Assembly: GCA_963781105.1 (NCBI GenBank)
Contig: CAWAED010000010.1
Coordinates: 114,208-178,207 of the forward strand
Origin: Palsa-295 sp963781105
GTDB lineage: Bacteria > Acidobacteriota > Terriglobia > Acidiferrales > UBA7541
Reading direction: 5' to 3'
DNA length: 64,000 bases
Part shown: positions 36,606-45,786 of the stretch, in pieces
How positions within the stretch are numbered: position 1 is the first letter of the stretch
Layout: the number at the start of each line of letters is the position of its first letter
The notes under the pieces: model-generated
What the model was told of the DNA's origin: nothing
What the model saw: only the letters and a program-made list of their open reading frames with translations
Databases searched by the model: none
Program-made: the position numbers and the translations under genes

Positions 36606-37913
36606 ATGAGCTCATCTCCTACACCGCCGCCGCAACCCGATAGCGTTCCGGTTGCCGCCGCCGTACCGGCTGCTCCGCCGCCGACCCACCCTTGGCGCGA
36701 ACGGATTCGCCATCTGAGCCCGCTCACCAAGGGCGTTATCATCACGGTTCTGGTCTTAATTGCGGTGGCTTGGTACATATTTTCCGGCCGCGTTACCACC
36801 GACGACGCGCAAGTGGATTGTCACATCACCGCCATGGCCCCGCAGGTTCCGGGCTACGTCGTTCAACTTCTCATCAACGACAATACGCCGGTCAAAGAAG
36901 GCGATCTCTTGGTCCAAATTGATCCCCGCGAATATCAGGCGGAAGTCGAACAAGCCAAAGCTAATCTCGATTTCGCCGAAGCCCAGGCAAATTCCGCGAA
37001 AATTCAAATCGGCCTGACGCGCGCTACCACCACCCAAAGCACCAGCGGCGCCGTCCATCAGAAAGAATCCGATGCCGCCGATTACGCCATGTCCCAGGCG
37101 CAGCTCGAACAATCCGCCACCGCGAATCTTCAGGTCGCAGAAGCTAACGTCGCCGCCAAACAAGCCACCAACGAACGCGCCCAGGCCGATCTCGCCCGCT
37201 ACACTCCGCTGCTCGGCACCGACGACGTCTCCAAATATCAATTCGACGCCGTCGAAGCCACCGCGCGCGTCGCGAAAAGCGACCTTGCCGCCGCTCAGCA
37301 ACAGCTTTCCGCCGCGCAACAAGCAGTCGTGATCGCCCGCGCCAATACGCATGCCGCGCAGGCGAAGGTGTCGCGCTCGGAGTCTCAATTCATGGAGACC
37401 AAGGCCCGCGAGCAACAAGTCCCCATCGCCGAAGCTACCTACAAATCGGCGCTGGCCACCGCCGAGCGCGCCAAAGCCGCGCTGCAACAAGCCGAATTGA
37501 ATCTCGCCTACACTCACATCACCGCTCCCATCACCGGGCAGGTCACCCAGAAGTCCGTGGATCTTGGCCAGTACGTCTCTCCCGGCCAATTGCTTTTCAC
37601 CATCGTTCCGCTCGACCAGGTGTATGTCACCGCAAACTTCAAGGAGACGCAGCTCGCCAACGTCGCACCCGGTCAGAAAGTTCGCATTCACGTGGACACC
37701 TACCGCGAAGAGTTCGAAGGCCGGGTCGATTCCATTGCTGGAGCAGCCGGTTCGCGGCAAGCCTTGCTGCCGCCGCAAAACGCCACCGGGAATTTCATCA
37801 AAGTCGTGCAGCGTATTCCAGTCAAAATCCTGGTGACGCCAAACAAGAATCCGAATCTCGTGCTGCGGCCCGGCATGAATGTGGAAGCGACTATTTACAC
37901 TCGCTCACGGTGA
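36606..37913 (+). CDS. EmrA/HlyD-like membrane fusion protein
   Basis: This is a periplasmic adaptor linking an inner-membrane MFS pump to a TolC-type channel. The 435-aa protein has a Pro/Ala-rich cytoplasmic N-terminus, one membrane helix (about residues 44-62), the lipoyl-like half motif VPGYVVQLLINDNTPVKEGD and IDPREYQ, a long alpha-hairpin (residues about 120-300, Ala/Gln-rich coiled coil) and the second half-motif THITAPITGQVTQKSVDLGQ, then a beta-barrel with FKETQLANVAPGQKV. It starts 15 bp after the TolC-like gene and is 9 bp before the MFS gene. Confidence 0.92.
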   Translation: MSSSPTPPPQPDSVPVAAAVPAAPPPTHPWRERIRHLSPLTKGVIITVLVLIAVAWYIFSGRVTTDDAQVDCHITAMAPQVPGYVVQLLINDNTPVKEGDLLVQIDPREYQAEVEQAKANLDFAEAQANSAKIQIGLTRATTTQSTSGAVHQKESDAADYAMSQAQLEQSATANLQVAEANVAAKQATNERAQADLARYTPLLGTDDVSKYQFDAVEATARVAKSDLAAAQQQLSAAQQAVVIARANTHAAQAKVSRSESQFMETKAREQQVPIAEATYKSALATAERAKAALQQAELNLAYTHITAPITGQVTQKSVDLGQYVSPGQLLFTIVPLDQVYVTANFKETQLANVAPGQKVRIHVDTYREEFEGRVDSIAGAAGSRQALLPPQNATGNFIKVVQRIPVKILVTPNKNPNLVLRPGMNVEATIYTRSR

Positions 37914-37922
37914 ACAAGCGCA

Positions 37923-39563
37923 ATGGCCTATCTCAGTAGTCCCCCAGAATCCTGGGAACTCGAAGAGGAGCGGTTCCTCAACAGCGTAGTGCCCAGCCTG
38001 CCTTACGGCCAGCGCATTGCCGTCCTCCTGACCGTTGGCATGGTTGCCGCCATCGAAATCTCCAACCGCCTCTCCATCAACGTCTTCCTCCCGGACATGC
38101 AGGGCAACGTAGGCGCCAGCTCCGATGAAATCAGCTGGGTGATTATTCTTTATAACGTCGGCTACCTCTGCTCCATTGCAATGGCGGCCTGGATGACGCG
38201 CGTCATGGGCGCCAGGCGTCACTTGCTGTTAAGCATCGCGATCTATGCCACGGGTGCGATGGGCTGCGTGCTGAGCACGGGTAGTCTCGCGCAACTTCTG
38301 ACTTCGCGCTTGATTATGGGATTTGGCGGCGGCGCGTTTCTGGTGCGCGTCGTCATTCTCTCCGGGCTGCTGTTTCCCGGGAAAGCCAGGATGGCGGCGG
38401 TCACCCGGCTTTACCTGGTTCTTTCTGCGTTTGAAGTCCCGTATCCCTCCGCCATGGGTTGGATTACCGATCATTTTCACTGGAATTATGCTTTCCTGAT
38501 TGATTTTCCCTTTCTGGCCATCGGCGCTTTTTTTATCTGGAAACTTGTCCCACCGGGATTTTTGCGCGAGCACCGGGAAGAAACCAAGGTTGACATCTGG
38601 GGCGCCCTTTTGCTGATCGCCTCGCTCGCCTGCATGGAAACTGCTACCAGTCGCGGCGAGCGCGATCTGTGGTTCCAGTCGAACTGGATTACTCTAGCTC
38701 TGCTTGCGGCGGTCATTTTCTTTATCGCGTTTCTCTGGTGGGATTACAGCCCCCAGAACCCCTCGCCGGTCTTGCACTTGCGCATCATCGTTCGGCACGC
38801 TGCGCTGCGCACCTACTTTCTGGTGATTTTGATCGTGGGAGCGTTCTTCGGCGCCGGGCTTTATGTCGTGCCGCAATACCTTCGCTTCGTCCAGGACTAC
38901 AGCGCCTTGCAGGCGGGCGGTTTTATCTCCATGTACACGCTCGGCCTTGGGTTAGGGCTGCAGTACGCTTTGCACTTGCTGATTCCCCGCTTGGGTCCCG
39001 TGCGCACGCTAGCCGGCGGATTGCTGATCTTGGTCGCGGCGTACCTCGCGATCTGCTATATCTGGACCCCCACCACCCCCACCATCGTCTTGGCGCCAGT
39101 AATTTTCCTGCAAGGCTTTTGCATCGGGCCCGTTATCCTCGCTGCCGGAAATGTTGTCTCCGCCAATGCGCCGATAGGCCAGGTCAATGACATTTCCACT
39201 ACCTACTTCTTCGTACGCCAGCTCGGAAACACTTTTGGTGTCACCGCGGCCACCGTCTTGTTCGATCGCCGCATGACGCTGCATTCCTCGCGCCTCTTGG
39301 ACGTCTCCAATCGTCTGGACGCCACTACTCGCTCTACTTTGGCCCAGTATGCCAATCTGATTCACCGCAACGGCGGCGCTACCAGCGATCCCACGCTGGG
39401 TGCCCTGCAACTCTTTCAAAATAATGTCATCACCCAGAGCAGGCTGTTCTCCTACATAGATATCTACTTCGGCCTGGCGGTGTTAGGTGTCGTCGCCTTC
39501 ATCTCGATAGCCATCACCCAAGTTGAATCCAAGCCCGGCCGCCACCATTTTCTCCCTTGGTAA
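37923..39563 (+). CDS. MFS DHA2-family (EmrB-like) drug exporter
   Basis: This is the inner-membrane pump of the EmrAB-TolC type. The 546-aa protein has about 14 hydrophobic segments, consistent with the DHA2 subfamily. Motifs include NVFLPDMQGNVGASSDEISW in the first loop, the motif C-like GFGGGAFLVRVVIL and a C-terminal FVRQLGNTFGVTAATVLFDR. The substrates could be toxic small molecules, fatty acids or a peptide; a link to the ligase cluster upstream is only positional. Followed by a convergent patatin gene 25 bp away. Confidence 0.92.
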   Translation: MAYLSSPPESWELEEERFLNSVVPSLPYGQRIAVLLTVGMVAAIEISNRLSINVFLPDMQGNVGASSDEISWVIILYNVGYLCSIAMAAWMTRVMGARRHLLLSIAIYATGAMGCVLSTGSLAQLLTSRLIMGFGGGAFLVRVVILSGLLFPGKARMAAVTRLYLVLSAFEVPYPSAMGWITDHFHWNYAFLIDFPFLAIGAFFIWKLVPPGFLREHREETKVDIWGALLLIASLACMETATSRGERDLWFQSNWITLALLAAVIFFIAFLWWDYSPQNPSPVLHLRIIVRHAALRTYFLVILIVGAFFGAGLYVVPQYLRFVQDYSALQAGGFISMYTLGLGLGLQYALHLLIPRLGPVRTLAGGLLILVAAYLAICYIWTPTTPTIVLAPVIFLQGFCIGPVILAAGNVVSANAPIGQVNDISTTYFFVRQLGNTFGVTAATVLFDRRMTLHSSRLLDVSNRLDATTRSTLAQYANLIHRNGGATSDPTLGALQLFQNNVITQSRLFSYIDIYFGLAVLGVVAFISIAITQVESKPGRHHFLPW

Positions 39564-39588
39564 TCCTCCACCTCGACACCCCGGCCAA

Positions 39589-41670
39589 CTAGCGGTAACC
39601 GCAGGCGGGCACTCCGGGTGTCGCGGGCAACGGCGGCGCAGCCAGAAACTCGCGCACCTTCTGTTTCTCTTGCTCGATGGCAGGTGATGTCCAGTTCTGC
39701 TCAATTTCCTTCTTGTCGTTCGGCGAAAGATGCCACGAAAGCGGAGCGTCCTCGGGCGGATACTCGAACACCGCGTCCTCGATGTCAATCTGGCAGGAAT
39801 TAGCAAAGCGGCGCACGATGTCGACTTCTTCTGTGTTGCGCGGTAGCTGGCCCGTGTCGCGCACATTCAGCATCGCGGAAATCGGTGCATACGCCTGGTA
39901 CGGCCAGCCGTGCCAGGAAAGAGGCGGCGGCTCGGAACCCGGAGGCGACGCGCGAATTTCGATGATCAATACGCGGCGGACGGGATTGTCCTTCGCGCTA
40001 AGCGCTTCGTCGAGCCACGTCACCAGTGTCGCCACGCCGTAATTGTCCGTGTAGCCGCCGTCCACGGCGTGGATTTGCGTCCCGGCAATATCGGGCCGCG
40101 CCGCCGGTGCCACGTAGGGGAACGAAGCCGAGAGGCGTGCCGCAGTCACCAGCGAAATATCGTGACCGGCAAATTGCGGAAACTCTGGATCTCGCAGGCT
40201 GCTGCGCCCTGTGGCTCGCGCCAGGTCCGTCGTTCCGAGCAGAAAGCGCTCGCCGCTTTCCACCACGGTGGCGTTGAAGATCACCGCGGGACGCCACCCT
40301 TCGGCGACGCCCTCGCGCCAATCGCTCAGTGGGCTGGAAAGATGATGCTTGCGGTTGGGCAATTCGCGCGTCAGGGCGGCTTCCAAAGCCTCTCCGCGGT
40401 CCAGATGCTTGAAGAAGGGCAAAATGACGCGCAGAAAATCCGGATAAACCAGGCCCCACGCGATGTCGTCAAGGCTGGACGCTTCTGCGCGCGCCACGGT
40501 CCCTTCCAGGTCGCTTACATTCGCGGGCAATCCTGCGCCATTCGCGTCGTATTCGCTCACGAAATACATCGCGCCAACGCTTCCACCGGAGACGGCGCTG
40601 ATCAGCCGCACGGAATCGCCGAAAATCCGCGGATTGTTAGAAAGATTTTTGCGGTTGTCTTCTTCCAGCCCGGTCAAGACGCGCGCGGTCCACGCCGCGG
40701 CCTTGATTCCGCCTCCACTGGCTGCCACCACAATCACCGTCGAGCCGGGTTTACCGGCGCGGATCACCTGCGCGGGCGTCAGATCGGCGGAGTTCTTTGC
40801 ATTGAACATGTAAAAGTAGTGGTCGGTAGCGTGGAAGTGCGAAGAGAAAATGGCGACCAATAGAAACGGCGCCAGAAGCGGCACACGGAACCGGTCGAGG
40901 TAGAAAGTAACGGCTGTCAGCCCCCAACAGAGAATCATCAGGAAAACGAAAAGATCGGCAAGAGTGGGCACCTCGGCGGGATCGCCGATGCGGAAGAATT
41001 TCCCGATCCCGATGGCCACGTAAACCAGGAAGCAGAGCAAAAACGACCACAGGGCCATGTAGTGGCCCTCGTAAGCCGAGCTCTGATCCTTCTTGAATCC
41101 GCGCCCCAGCGACGTGAGCAACGTCGTGACCGATTTGGATTCCGCCCGGCCCCTCCTCTTGAACTGTCCGCCGGCTATCAAAATGCCGGTTGCAAGCGCT
41201 GCGCCTCCCAGCACGCCCAGCAGTAATTGCCCGTAAGTGGCAGTGCCGCCTCTCTTGGACACGTACATCGCCACACACACGACGGGCAACGCGAAGACAG
41301 CAAAAACGGGCGAATGTCCTGTGCGGGTTGGCAATTGCGTGAGGATCGTCCAGCGAATCGGAAACACCCTGATGTGAAAGCGCTCCGGCCCGTACAGCAG
41401 CACCTGCCACGCCGTGACCATCGCCGTCCAGCTCGCCAAAGCCGCGCCCAGCGTTACGAACACCATCCCCAGCGGCCTCACGTCGAAAATTCCTAACAAA
41501 AGATTCGGCGCGAACCACAGCGCGATGAACGGGAACGTTAAGAGCGCCACAAAAGTCAGCAGCGGCACGCGTAACAGATAAAGATACGGAAGCGCGTCCC
41601 ACACGGACCGCTCATTATTCTGCACGGGGCAAATGTTGTTGGGGGCCGCCTCCGGCATGCGGTACTCCAA
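39589..41670 (-). CDS. Patatin-like phospholipase with N-terminal membrane domain
   Basis: This 693-aa protein combines about 8 hydrophobic segments (roughly residues 28-295) with a C-terminal patatin domain. The patatin oxyanion motif is VAASGGGIKAAAWTA, the nucleophile SAVSGGSVGAMYF (G-x-S-x-G) and the dyad Asp in HAVDGGYTDNYG (D-G-G). The active site is intact, so lipid acyl hydrolase activity is expected on the face reached by the soluble domain. Membrane-anchored patatins of this layout are not well characterised. The gene is convergent with the MFS gene and divergent from the tRNA. Confidence 0.85.
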   Translation of the reverse strand: MEYRMPEAAPNNICPVQNNERSVWDALPYLYLLRVPLLTFVALLTFPFIALWFAPNLLLGIFDVRPLGMVFVTLGAALASWTAMVTAWQVLLYGPERFHIRVFPIRWTILTQLPTRTGHSPVFAVFALPVVCVAMYVSKRGGTATYGQLLLGVLGGAALATGILIAGGQFKRRGRAESKSVTTLLTSLGRGFKKDQSSAYEGHYMALWSFLLCFLVYVAIGIGKFFRIGDPAEVPTLADLFVFLMILCWGLTAVTFYLDRFRVPLLAPFLLVAIFSSHFHATDHYFYMFNAKNSADLTPAQVIRAGKPGSTVIVVAASGGGIKAAAWTARVLTGLEEDNRKNLSNNPRIFGDSVRLISAVSGGSVGAMYFVSEYDANGAGLPANVSDLEGTVARAEASSLDDIAWGLVYPDFLRVILPFFKHLDRGEALEAALTRELPNRKHHLSSPLSDWREGVAEGWRPAVIFNATVVESGERFLLGTTDLARATGRSSLRDPEFPQFAGHDISLVTAARLSASFPYVAPAARPDIAGTQIHAVDGGYTDNYGVATLVTWLDEALSAKDNPVRRVLIIEIRASPPGSEPPPLSWHGWPYQAYAPISAMLNVRDTGQLPRNTEEVDIVRRFANSCQIDIEDAVFEYPPEDAPLSWHLSPNDKKEIEQNWTSPAIEQEKQKVREFLAAPPLPATPGVPACGYR

Positions 41671-41860
41671 TTGTATGAAGGTTTACCAAGGATTACTGGT
41701 GGGTGCAAGTCCTTTGTGGTAACTGACTGTATTCGACTGATTCCATGGCATCCCAGCGTTCTCCGCCGCCAGAGCCTCAGACCTCACATCGGAGGCATTT
41801 CCAACGAGGCAAGTAGGACACCTCCCAGCCAGCTTGCGCATCACGCCTGCACGCTTTGGC

Positions 41861-41890
41861 TTGACCGCAATGCCAAGCCCCGCCTATCAT
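41861..41890 (+). promoter_or_regulatory. Promoter of tRNA-Ile
   Basis: A sigma70-like promoter: -35 TTGACC (41861-41866), 18-bp spacer, -10 TATCAT (41885-41890). The tRNA 5' end is 31 bp downstream of the -10 box. Confidence 0.55.
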
Positions 41891-41920
41891 TGATCACCGC
41901 TGAGAAGCACTTCCTCTCGT

Positions 41921-41997
41921 GGGCCTGTAGCTCAGGTGGCTAGAGCGCACCCCTGATAAGGGTGAGGTCGGTAGTTCAAGTCTACCCAGGCCCACCA
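41921..41997 (+). tRNA. tRNA-Ile (anticodon GAT)
   Basis: A full cloverleaf can be drawn: acceptor GGGCCTG/CAGGCCC, D arm GCTC/GAGC, anticodon arm CACCC/GGGTG around CTGATAA, variable AGGTC, T arm GGTAG/CTACC with TTCAAGT, discriminator A and an encoded CCA. The anticodon GAT is at 41955-41957. In many bacteria this tRNA sits in the 16S-23S spacer, but here it stands alone about 6 kb before the 16S gene, with its own promoter. Confidence 0.95.
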
Positions 41998-42215
41998 CTT
42001 TGCATCGTCCGGTCGCGGCAGGTCTAACCGCGCACAAAATTCCGCCTCATTGCTGTGCCGGCGATTCCGCACACACTAAATGAATTCGCGCGCTGCTTCC
42101 TGCAAACCCTTGCGCCTCAACGCCTCCCTCCGCCTCACCGAAATATTACGCAAGGGCCCCTACCACATTCACCCTATCGCTTCCGGCGCTACCCATTTGC
42201 CATTCTGGGAAATTC

Positions 42216-42470
42216 ATGAAGTCCGATCGCGATATCCGTGAACTGTGAGACCAAGCCATCTCCGCGCAAACGTCCGAAGAACTCGATCGCGTCATCCCCG
42301 AGTTGCGTCAGGCTCTCCATCAACATTGCGAAGGCATCCGCGAAAAACTTGCACAATATCCGCGCATCGCCCGCCGCCTCGCCCATCGGATCGACGATCT
42401 CCTCCTCGATCAAGACGTTCAAGCACCCCGAACGAACCAACCAACCGGCCCCGACAACAAGAAGAAATAA
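42216..42470 (+). pseudogene. Small ORF interrupted by an in-frame TGA
   Basis: From ATG 42216 the frame gives MKSDRDIREL, then TGA at 42246-42248, then continues as an uninterrupted, helix-rich, charged reading (DQAISAQTSEELDRVIPEL and so on) to TAA at 42468-42470. Read through, the product would be 84 codons, with Lys at the end (DNKKK). The reading after the TGA looks like a real protein and codon use is coding-like. The simplest explanation is a nonsense mutation or sequencing error; the stop sits where a Cys or Trp codon could change by one base. No selenocysteine insertion hairpin is evident just after the TGA. Confidence 0.5.
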
Positions 42471-42502
42471 TCAATCGCGCCCGGCGCAAGCCCGCGCCAG
42501 AA

Positions 42503-43264
42503 TCACCAAGGCACCACCTCGCCCAAATGGAAGAACCCTCCCGTCGGTCCATCTTCGCCCAACGTCGCCAGTTGCGCGCTGGTTTTCCCACCTTCGCTCA
42601 ATTCCATCGGCGCCATCGGCCCGCCCATCGCGGTTTTCACCCATCCCGGATGCGCTGAATTCACCTTGATCGGTGTCTCGCGTAATTCCTGTGCCAGGTG
42701 CACCGTAAACGCATTGATCGCCGTCTTCGACGAGTCATACGCAAACGCCTTCCGATCGTAAATCCGCGACTCCGGATCCGAATGCAGCGTGAGCGATCCC
42801 AGCAAACTCGAAAGATTCACAATCCGACCCGCCGGCGATTTTCGTATTAGCGGCAGCAAGGTCTGCGTCAAAGCGATCGGCTGAAAGAAGTTCGTTTCAA
42901 ACGTCTGCCGTAGTCTTTCCGGGCTCAGCTGCGAAGTCGAATTGAATCCCGCGCCACTCGCCGGCCTCTCCAGCCCTTCGTCCAGGATTCCCGCGTTGTT
43001 GATCAAAATATCGAGCTTCCCGTACTTGCCCGCGAAATAATCGTGAATTTCTTTGTGGTCCGAAGGCTTGTTGACGTCAAAACGCACCGCTTCCACTGCC
43101 CGTGCTCCCTCTTCGCGAAGTTTCTTCGCCGCCGCCTCGCCCTGCGCCAGATCCCGCGATCCGATCACCACCGTAATCCCTTGCTTCCCCAAAATCCGCG
43201 CCGTCTCAAATCCCAGTCCGCGGTTTCCACCTGTAATAAACGCCACCTTCGCCGAATCGCTCAT
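42503..43264 (-). CDS. Short-chain dehydrogenase/reductase
   Basis: This 253-aa NAD(P)-dependent oxidoreductase has the classical SDR features: nucleotide-binding TGGNRGLGF (TGxxxGxG), LINNAGI (NNAG), the catalytic Ser in IVNLSSLLGS and YDSSKTAINAF as the Y-x-x-x-K motif, where the Tyr and Lys are spaced as expected. GxxxGxG is close to carbonyl-reductase-type SDRs. The ATG at 43264 has GGGAGAG upstream. The substrate is unknown. It is convergent with the small TGA-containing ORF. Confidence 0.9.
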   Translation of the reverse strand: MSDSAKVAFITGGNRGLGFETARILGKQGITVVIGSRDLAQGEAAAKKLREEGARAVEAVRFDVNKPSDHKEIHDYFAGKYGKLDILINNAGILDEGLERPASGAGFNSTSQLSPERLRQTFETNFFQPIALTQTLLPLIRKSPAGRIVNLSSLLGSLTLHSDPESRIYDRKAFAYDSSKTAINAFTVHLAQELRETPIKVNSAHPGWVKTAMGGPMAPMELSEGGKTSAQLATLGEDGPTGGFFHLGEVVPW

Positions 43265-43578
43265 CGTCTCTCCCCCGAAATCGTCAAATGGAATTGCACA
43301 AGATTCGATGTGCCGCACGCAACCCACGCTTCAACCAAAATCCCGCCCACTCAATCCCTTACACAAGGATTCATGCCGTACGGGCGCTGCTTGTCGGGGA
43401 TCCGCCGCAGGAGGACTGCGCCCACCTTTGCTTTTTCATTTCATTCTGAGCGGATTGCGAAACCAACTCGAGAAGGGCAATTCAGGCGAGGCGAAAGGGG
43501 CGCATCAAACGGCAGGGTGGCCGCAAGGCCACCCCGCCGAGGGGCGTCAATCAACGAATATATCGCGGTAGGGAGATA
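43265..43578. other. Intergenic region with a palindromic hairpin
   Basis: A 314-bp gap between two minus-strand genes. It includes the palindrome GGGTGGCCGCAAGGCCACCC (43515-43534), which resembles a REP-type hairpin and might also attenuate transcription. No gene is supported. Confidence 0.55.
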
Positions 43579-44679
43579 TTAGTTGGACGGGTTGCTCGGG
43601 ACTCCACACGCAAGCGCGGTGGACTGCGGCGCCCCGGACGTATCCACAAACACCAACCCGCCGGGATTCGGAAGCCCCGTAACGATCGGCGTGATAAATC
43701 CGGTGCTCATGTCCAGCGCTCCCACGAAATGCGCTCCATCTGCCGCGGTGTATGCCGCGCCCGGAGCAAACGCCTTCTTGTGGATCGCGTAAGTGGCGTT
43801 CAAGGTCTTGTCCGCCACCAGAAAATATCCGCTGCTCGAGGTGGCAAAATTCGTGTCATCCACTTCCACTCCGGCCGTTCCGTCGTTCGAGTGATACGTC
43901 AGCGGCAGATGCAATATCCTCTGGTTCGAAGCGCCGGGATTGCTCACGATGATCAATTCCTGGTCGCCTTGGCTATCCAGCACGATGTTGCCCAGCGGGT
44001 CCAAAGTCATCGAATCCGGATCCTGCAGGTTCAATTGAACTGTCGCGTCAGCGGCCAGATCAATTGCGCTCGCGTCGCCCGCGAGTGCGGTCTTCACGTC
44101 CCCCGAGACTGACCCCAATTCGACGGTAACGATCGCCGGACCGGTGTTCGGATTCAGCTGCGGATTCGATGCGCTCAGGTAAACCTTGCCTTCGCGGAAC
44201 GTGATGTCGTCGTACCCGCCGCCATTCAAACTCGTGCCCAATTTGTATTCCTTGGTCTGCTGCGTCACCGTGTTGATGATCACCAGATTCGCATTGGCAT
44301 CTTCATTCTGCAGCGCCCACAAAGGGCCCGTGCACGGGTCCAGCTTCAGCCCGTCGTTGTGTCCCGGCACCGTGTAGATGTGCACCAGCGCACCGGTGTC
44401 CAGCCGGTACTCCACCACCTGAGTGCTCAGTCCGTCGGAACCATCCGGCGCATGACCGTCTCCATACCCGATGAAGATGTGATTGCCCACCTGCGCAATC
44501 GAATCGGGCGCGGTCAACTTGCCCGGAATCCCCGTCGCAAACACGCTCACTTGGTAAGGCGCCACTGCCGTTGGCCCCTTCGCCGTAGCCGCCGCCTCTT
44601 GCCCGAAGACGGGCCCCGCAATTGCACCGGAAAGTAGAATTGCCGCTGGAACGAATGCCGCCATGCTCAGTTTCCTCAT
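43579..44679 (-). CDS. Secreted beta-propeller-like protein
   Basis: This 366-aa exported protein has an N-terminal signal (KLSMAAFVPAAILLSGAIAG then AGPVFGQ) and repeats of the NHL/six-bladed propeller type such as DSIAQVGNHIFIGYGDGHAP, DGLKLDPCTGPLWALQNEDA and DPDSMTLDPLGNIVLDSQGD. It ends with VFVDTSGAPQSTALACG. Its start has GGGAG upstream. It is an acidobacterial-type secreted protein of unknown binding partner; two Cys (one in the C-terminal tail, one in DPCTG) could form a disulfide. Confidence 0.72.
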   Translation of the reverse strand: MRKLSMAAFVPAAILLSGAIAGPVFGQEAAATAKGPTAVAPYQVSVFATGIPGKLTAPDSIAQVGNHIFIGYGDGHAPDGSDGLSTQVVEYRLDTGALVHIYTVPGHNDGLKLDPCTGPLWALQNEDANANLVIINTVTQQTKEYKLGTSLNGGGYDDITFREGKVYLSASNPQLNPNTGPAIVTVELGSVSGDVKTALAGDASAIDLAADATVQLNLQDPDSMTLDPLGNIVLDSQGDQELIIVSNPGASNQRILHLPLTYHSNDGTAGVEVDDTNFATSSSGYFLVADKTLNATYAIHKKAFAPGAAYTAADGAHFVGALDMSTGFITPIVTGLPNPGGLVFVDTSGAPQSTALACGVPSNPSN

Positions 44680-44790
44680 GTTTTTTCTCCCGGATAATTG
44701 GTACTCGCACAAATGCCCAAGTACCGTAGCCCCCCAGAAAAACACTCCGGTAAACAAATGATGAACGTTCCGCGACTTCCCGGGGCGGGA

Positions 44791-45786
44791 TCAGGCATCG
44801 AGAAACGCGCGAATTTTGCGCGTCACAACTGCGAAAAAGTGTCGATTAGAACTGGCTGCGATCGTTTGTTTTGAGTGGTTTACGGTGTTTTCTAATATCT
44901 GCGATTGTCGATTGGAAATTGCGGGTTGGAGGTCAATCGCGGGAAGCAATTGCGGGAGATTCTCGGAAGATTCGAGCGTCAACCGGGCGCTGACGGCGCG
45001 CCTGGGCGACTCGGACGAATAGACCACTTGCCTCGGCGGATCCACCCACTCGCCTTTTGCGTTTAGCCGGCCGCAGGCGCGAACCGCGCGAACGATCGCG
45101 TCTGCGGACGGTTTGACGCTTTCGGCGTGCTCGATGACATGTTCGAGGGAATCGCGCATGTGCGTGCGGCGCCGGTCCATTAGTCCGGTGGCGAGGGCAT
45201 GGCGATAGATGCAGCGGTAATCGCCGAGATTGTATTTGTAGGTGATGTTTCGAGGATTGCACCAGTGGAGGATGTCGTCGTCAATTTCCGCGCGATTGGG
45301 ATGGCGACAGATGAAGCATTTGCGCTCGTGGCGCTCGCGATCGGTGAGTTCGCGGCGCGGAACGCGGGGGGCGAGAGTGTGGAGCGATTTTTTCGCGGGT
45401 TTCCTGCGGCGAGAGCGCACGAATTTGCGGCGGGGGGTGTTGCGCCGTGGGCGAGTTTGAGGCTCTGGTGATTCGGCGGATTCGAGAGATGTTTCGGGCG
45501 TCGGTTCAGCGTTTTCGGGCAGAGCTGCCTCAGCGAGTGCGTGACCTGGGGCCGCAGCTTCGGGGCTGAGGTGCCCTTCCGGCGGCGGGACTTCGCTCGA
45601 TGACGAGCCGGGAATGGTCCGCACCGGCGGGCCGGCGGCGTCTTCGGCGGGGACTTGTTCCGCGGCGGCGATCAACTGGTGGAGGCTGCGAACTTCGAGG
45701 TTGGGATTTTGCAGCGTGGTGAGGGCGAAAGTTCCGTTGTCGCGCGACCTGCGAAATTTTTTTATTTTGCGTTGCTCCCGAACCAC
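44791..45786 (-). CDS. Protein of unknown function with a CxxC-H motif
   Basis: Read on the minus strand from a GTG at 45786 (start uncertain), the product is about 331 aa. It has a low-complexity Pro/Glu/Ala-rich N-terminal half, a basic region (RPRRNTPRRKFVRSRRRKPA), then a conserved-looking block: KCFICRHPNRAEIDDDILHW, TYKYNLGDYRCIYRHALATG and HMRDSLEHVIEHAESVKPSA. The C-x-x-C-x-H plus Cys/His pattern suggests a metal-binding, helix-turn-helix-like DNA-binding module, an inference only. The last about 35 codons run through a short intergenic-type repeat (PAISNRQSQI), so the natural C-terminus may be shorter. A promoter-side remnant lies at 45803-45988. Confidence 0.55.
   Translation of the reverse strand: MVREQRKIKKFRRSRDNGTFALTTLQNPNLEVRSLHQLIAAAEQVPAEDAAGPPVRTIPGSSSSEVPPPEGHLSPEAAAPGHALAEAALPENAEPTPETSLESAESPEPQTRPRRNTPRRKFVRSRRRKPAKKSLHTLAPRVPRRELTDRERHERKCFICRHPNRAEIDDDILHWCNPRNITYKYNLGDYRCIYRHALATGLMDRRRTHMRDSLEHVIEHAESVKPSADAIVRAVRACGRLNAKGEWVDPPRQVVYSSESPRRAVSARLTLESSENLPQLLPAIDLQPAISNRQSQILENTVNHSKQTIAASSNRHFFAVVTRKIRAFLDA

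Noticed and set aside
42246..42248. Selenocysteine codon in the small gene at 42216
   Set aside because: No stem-loop with the expected features lies just after the TGA, and no sel genes are in the window. Nonsense mutation or error is more likely.
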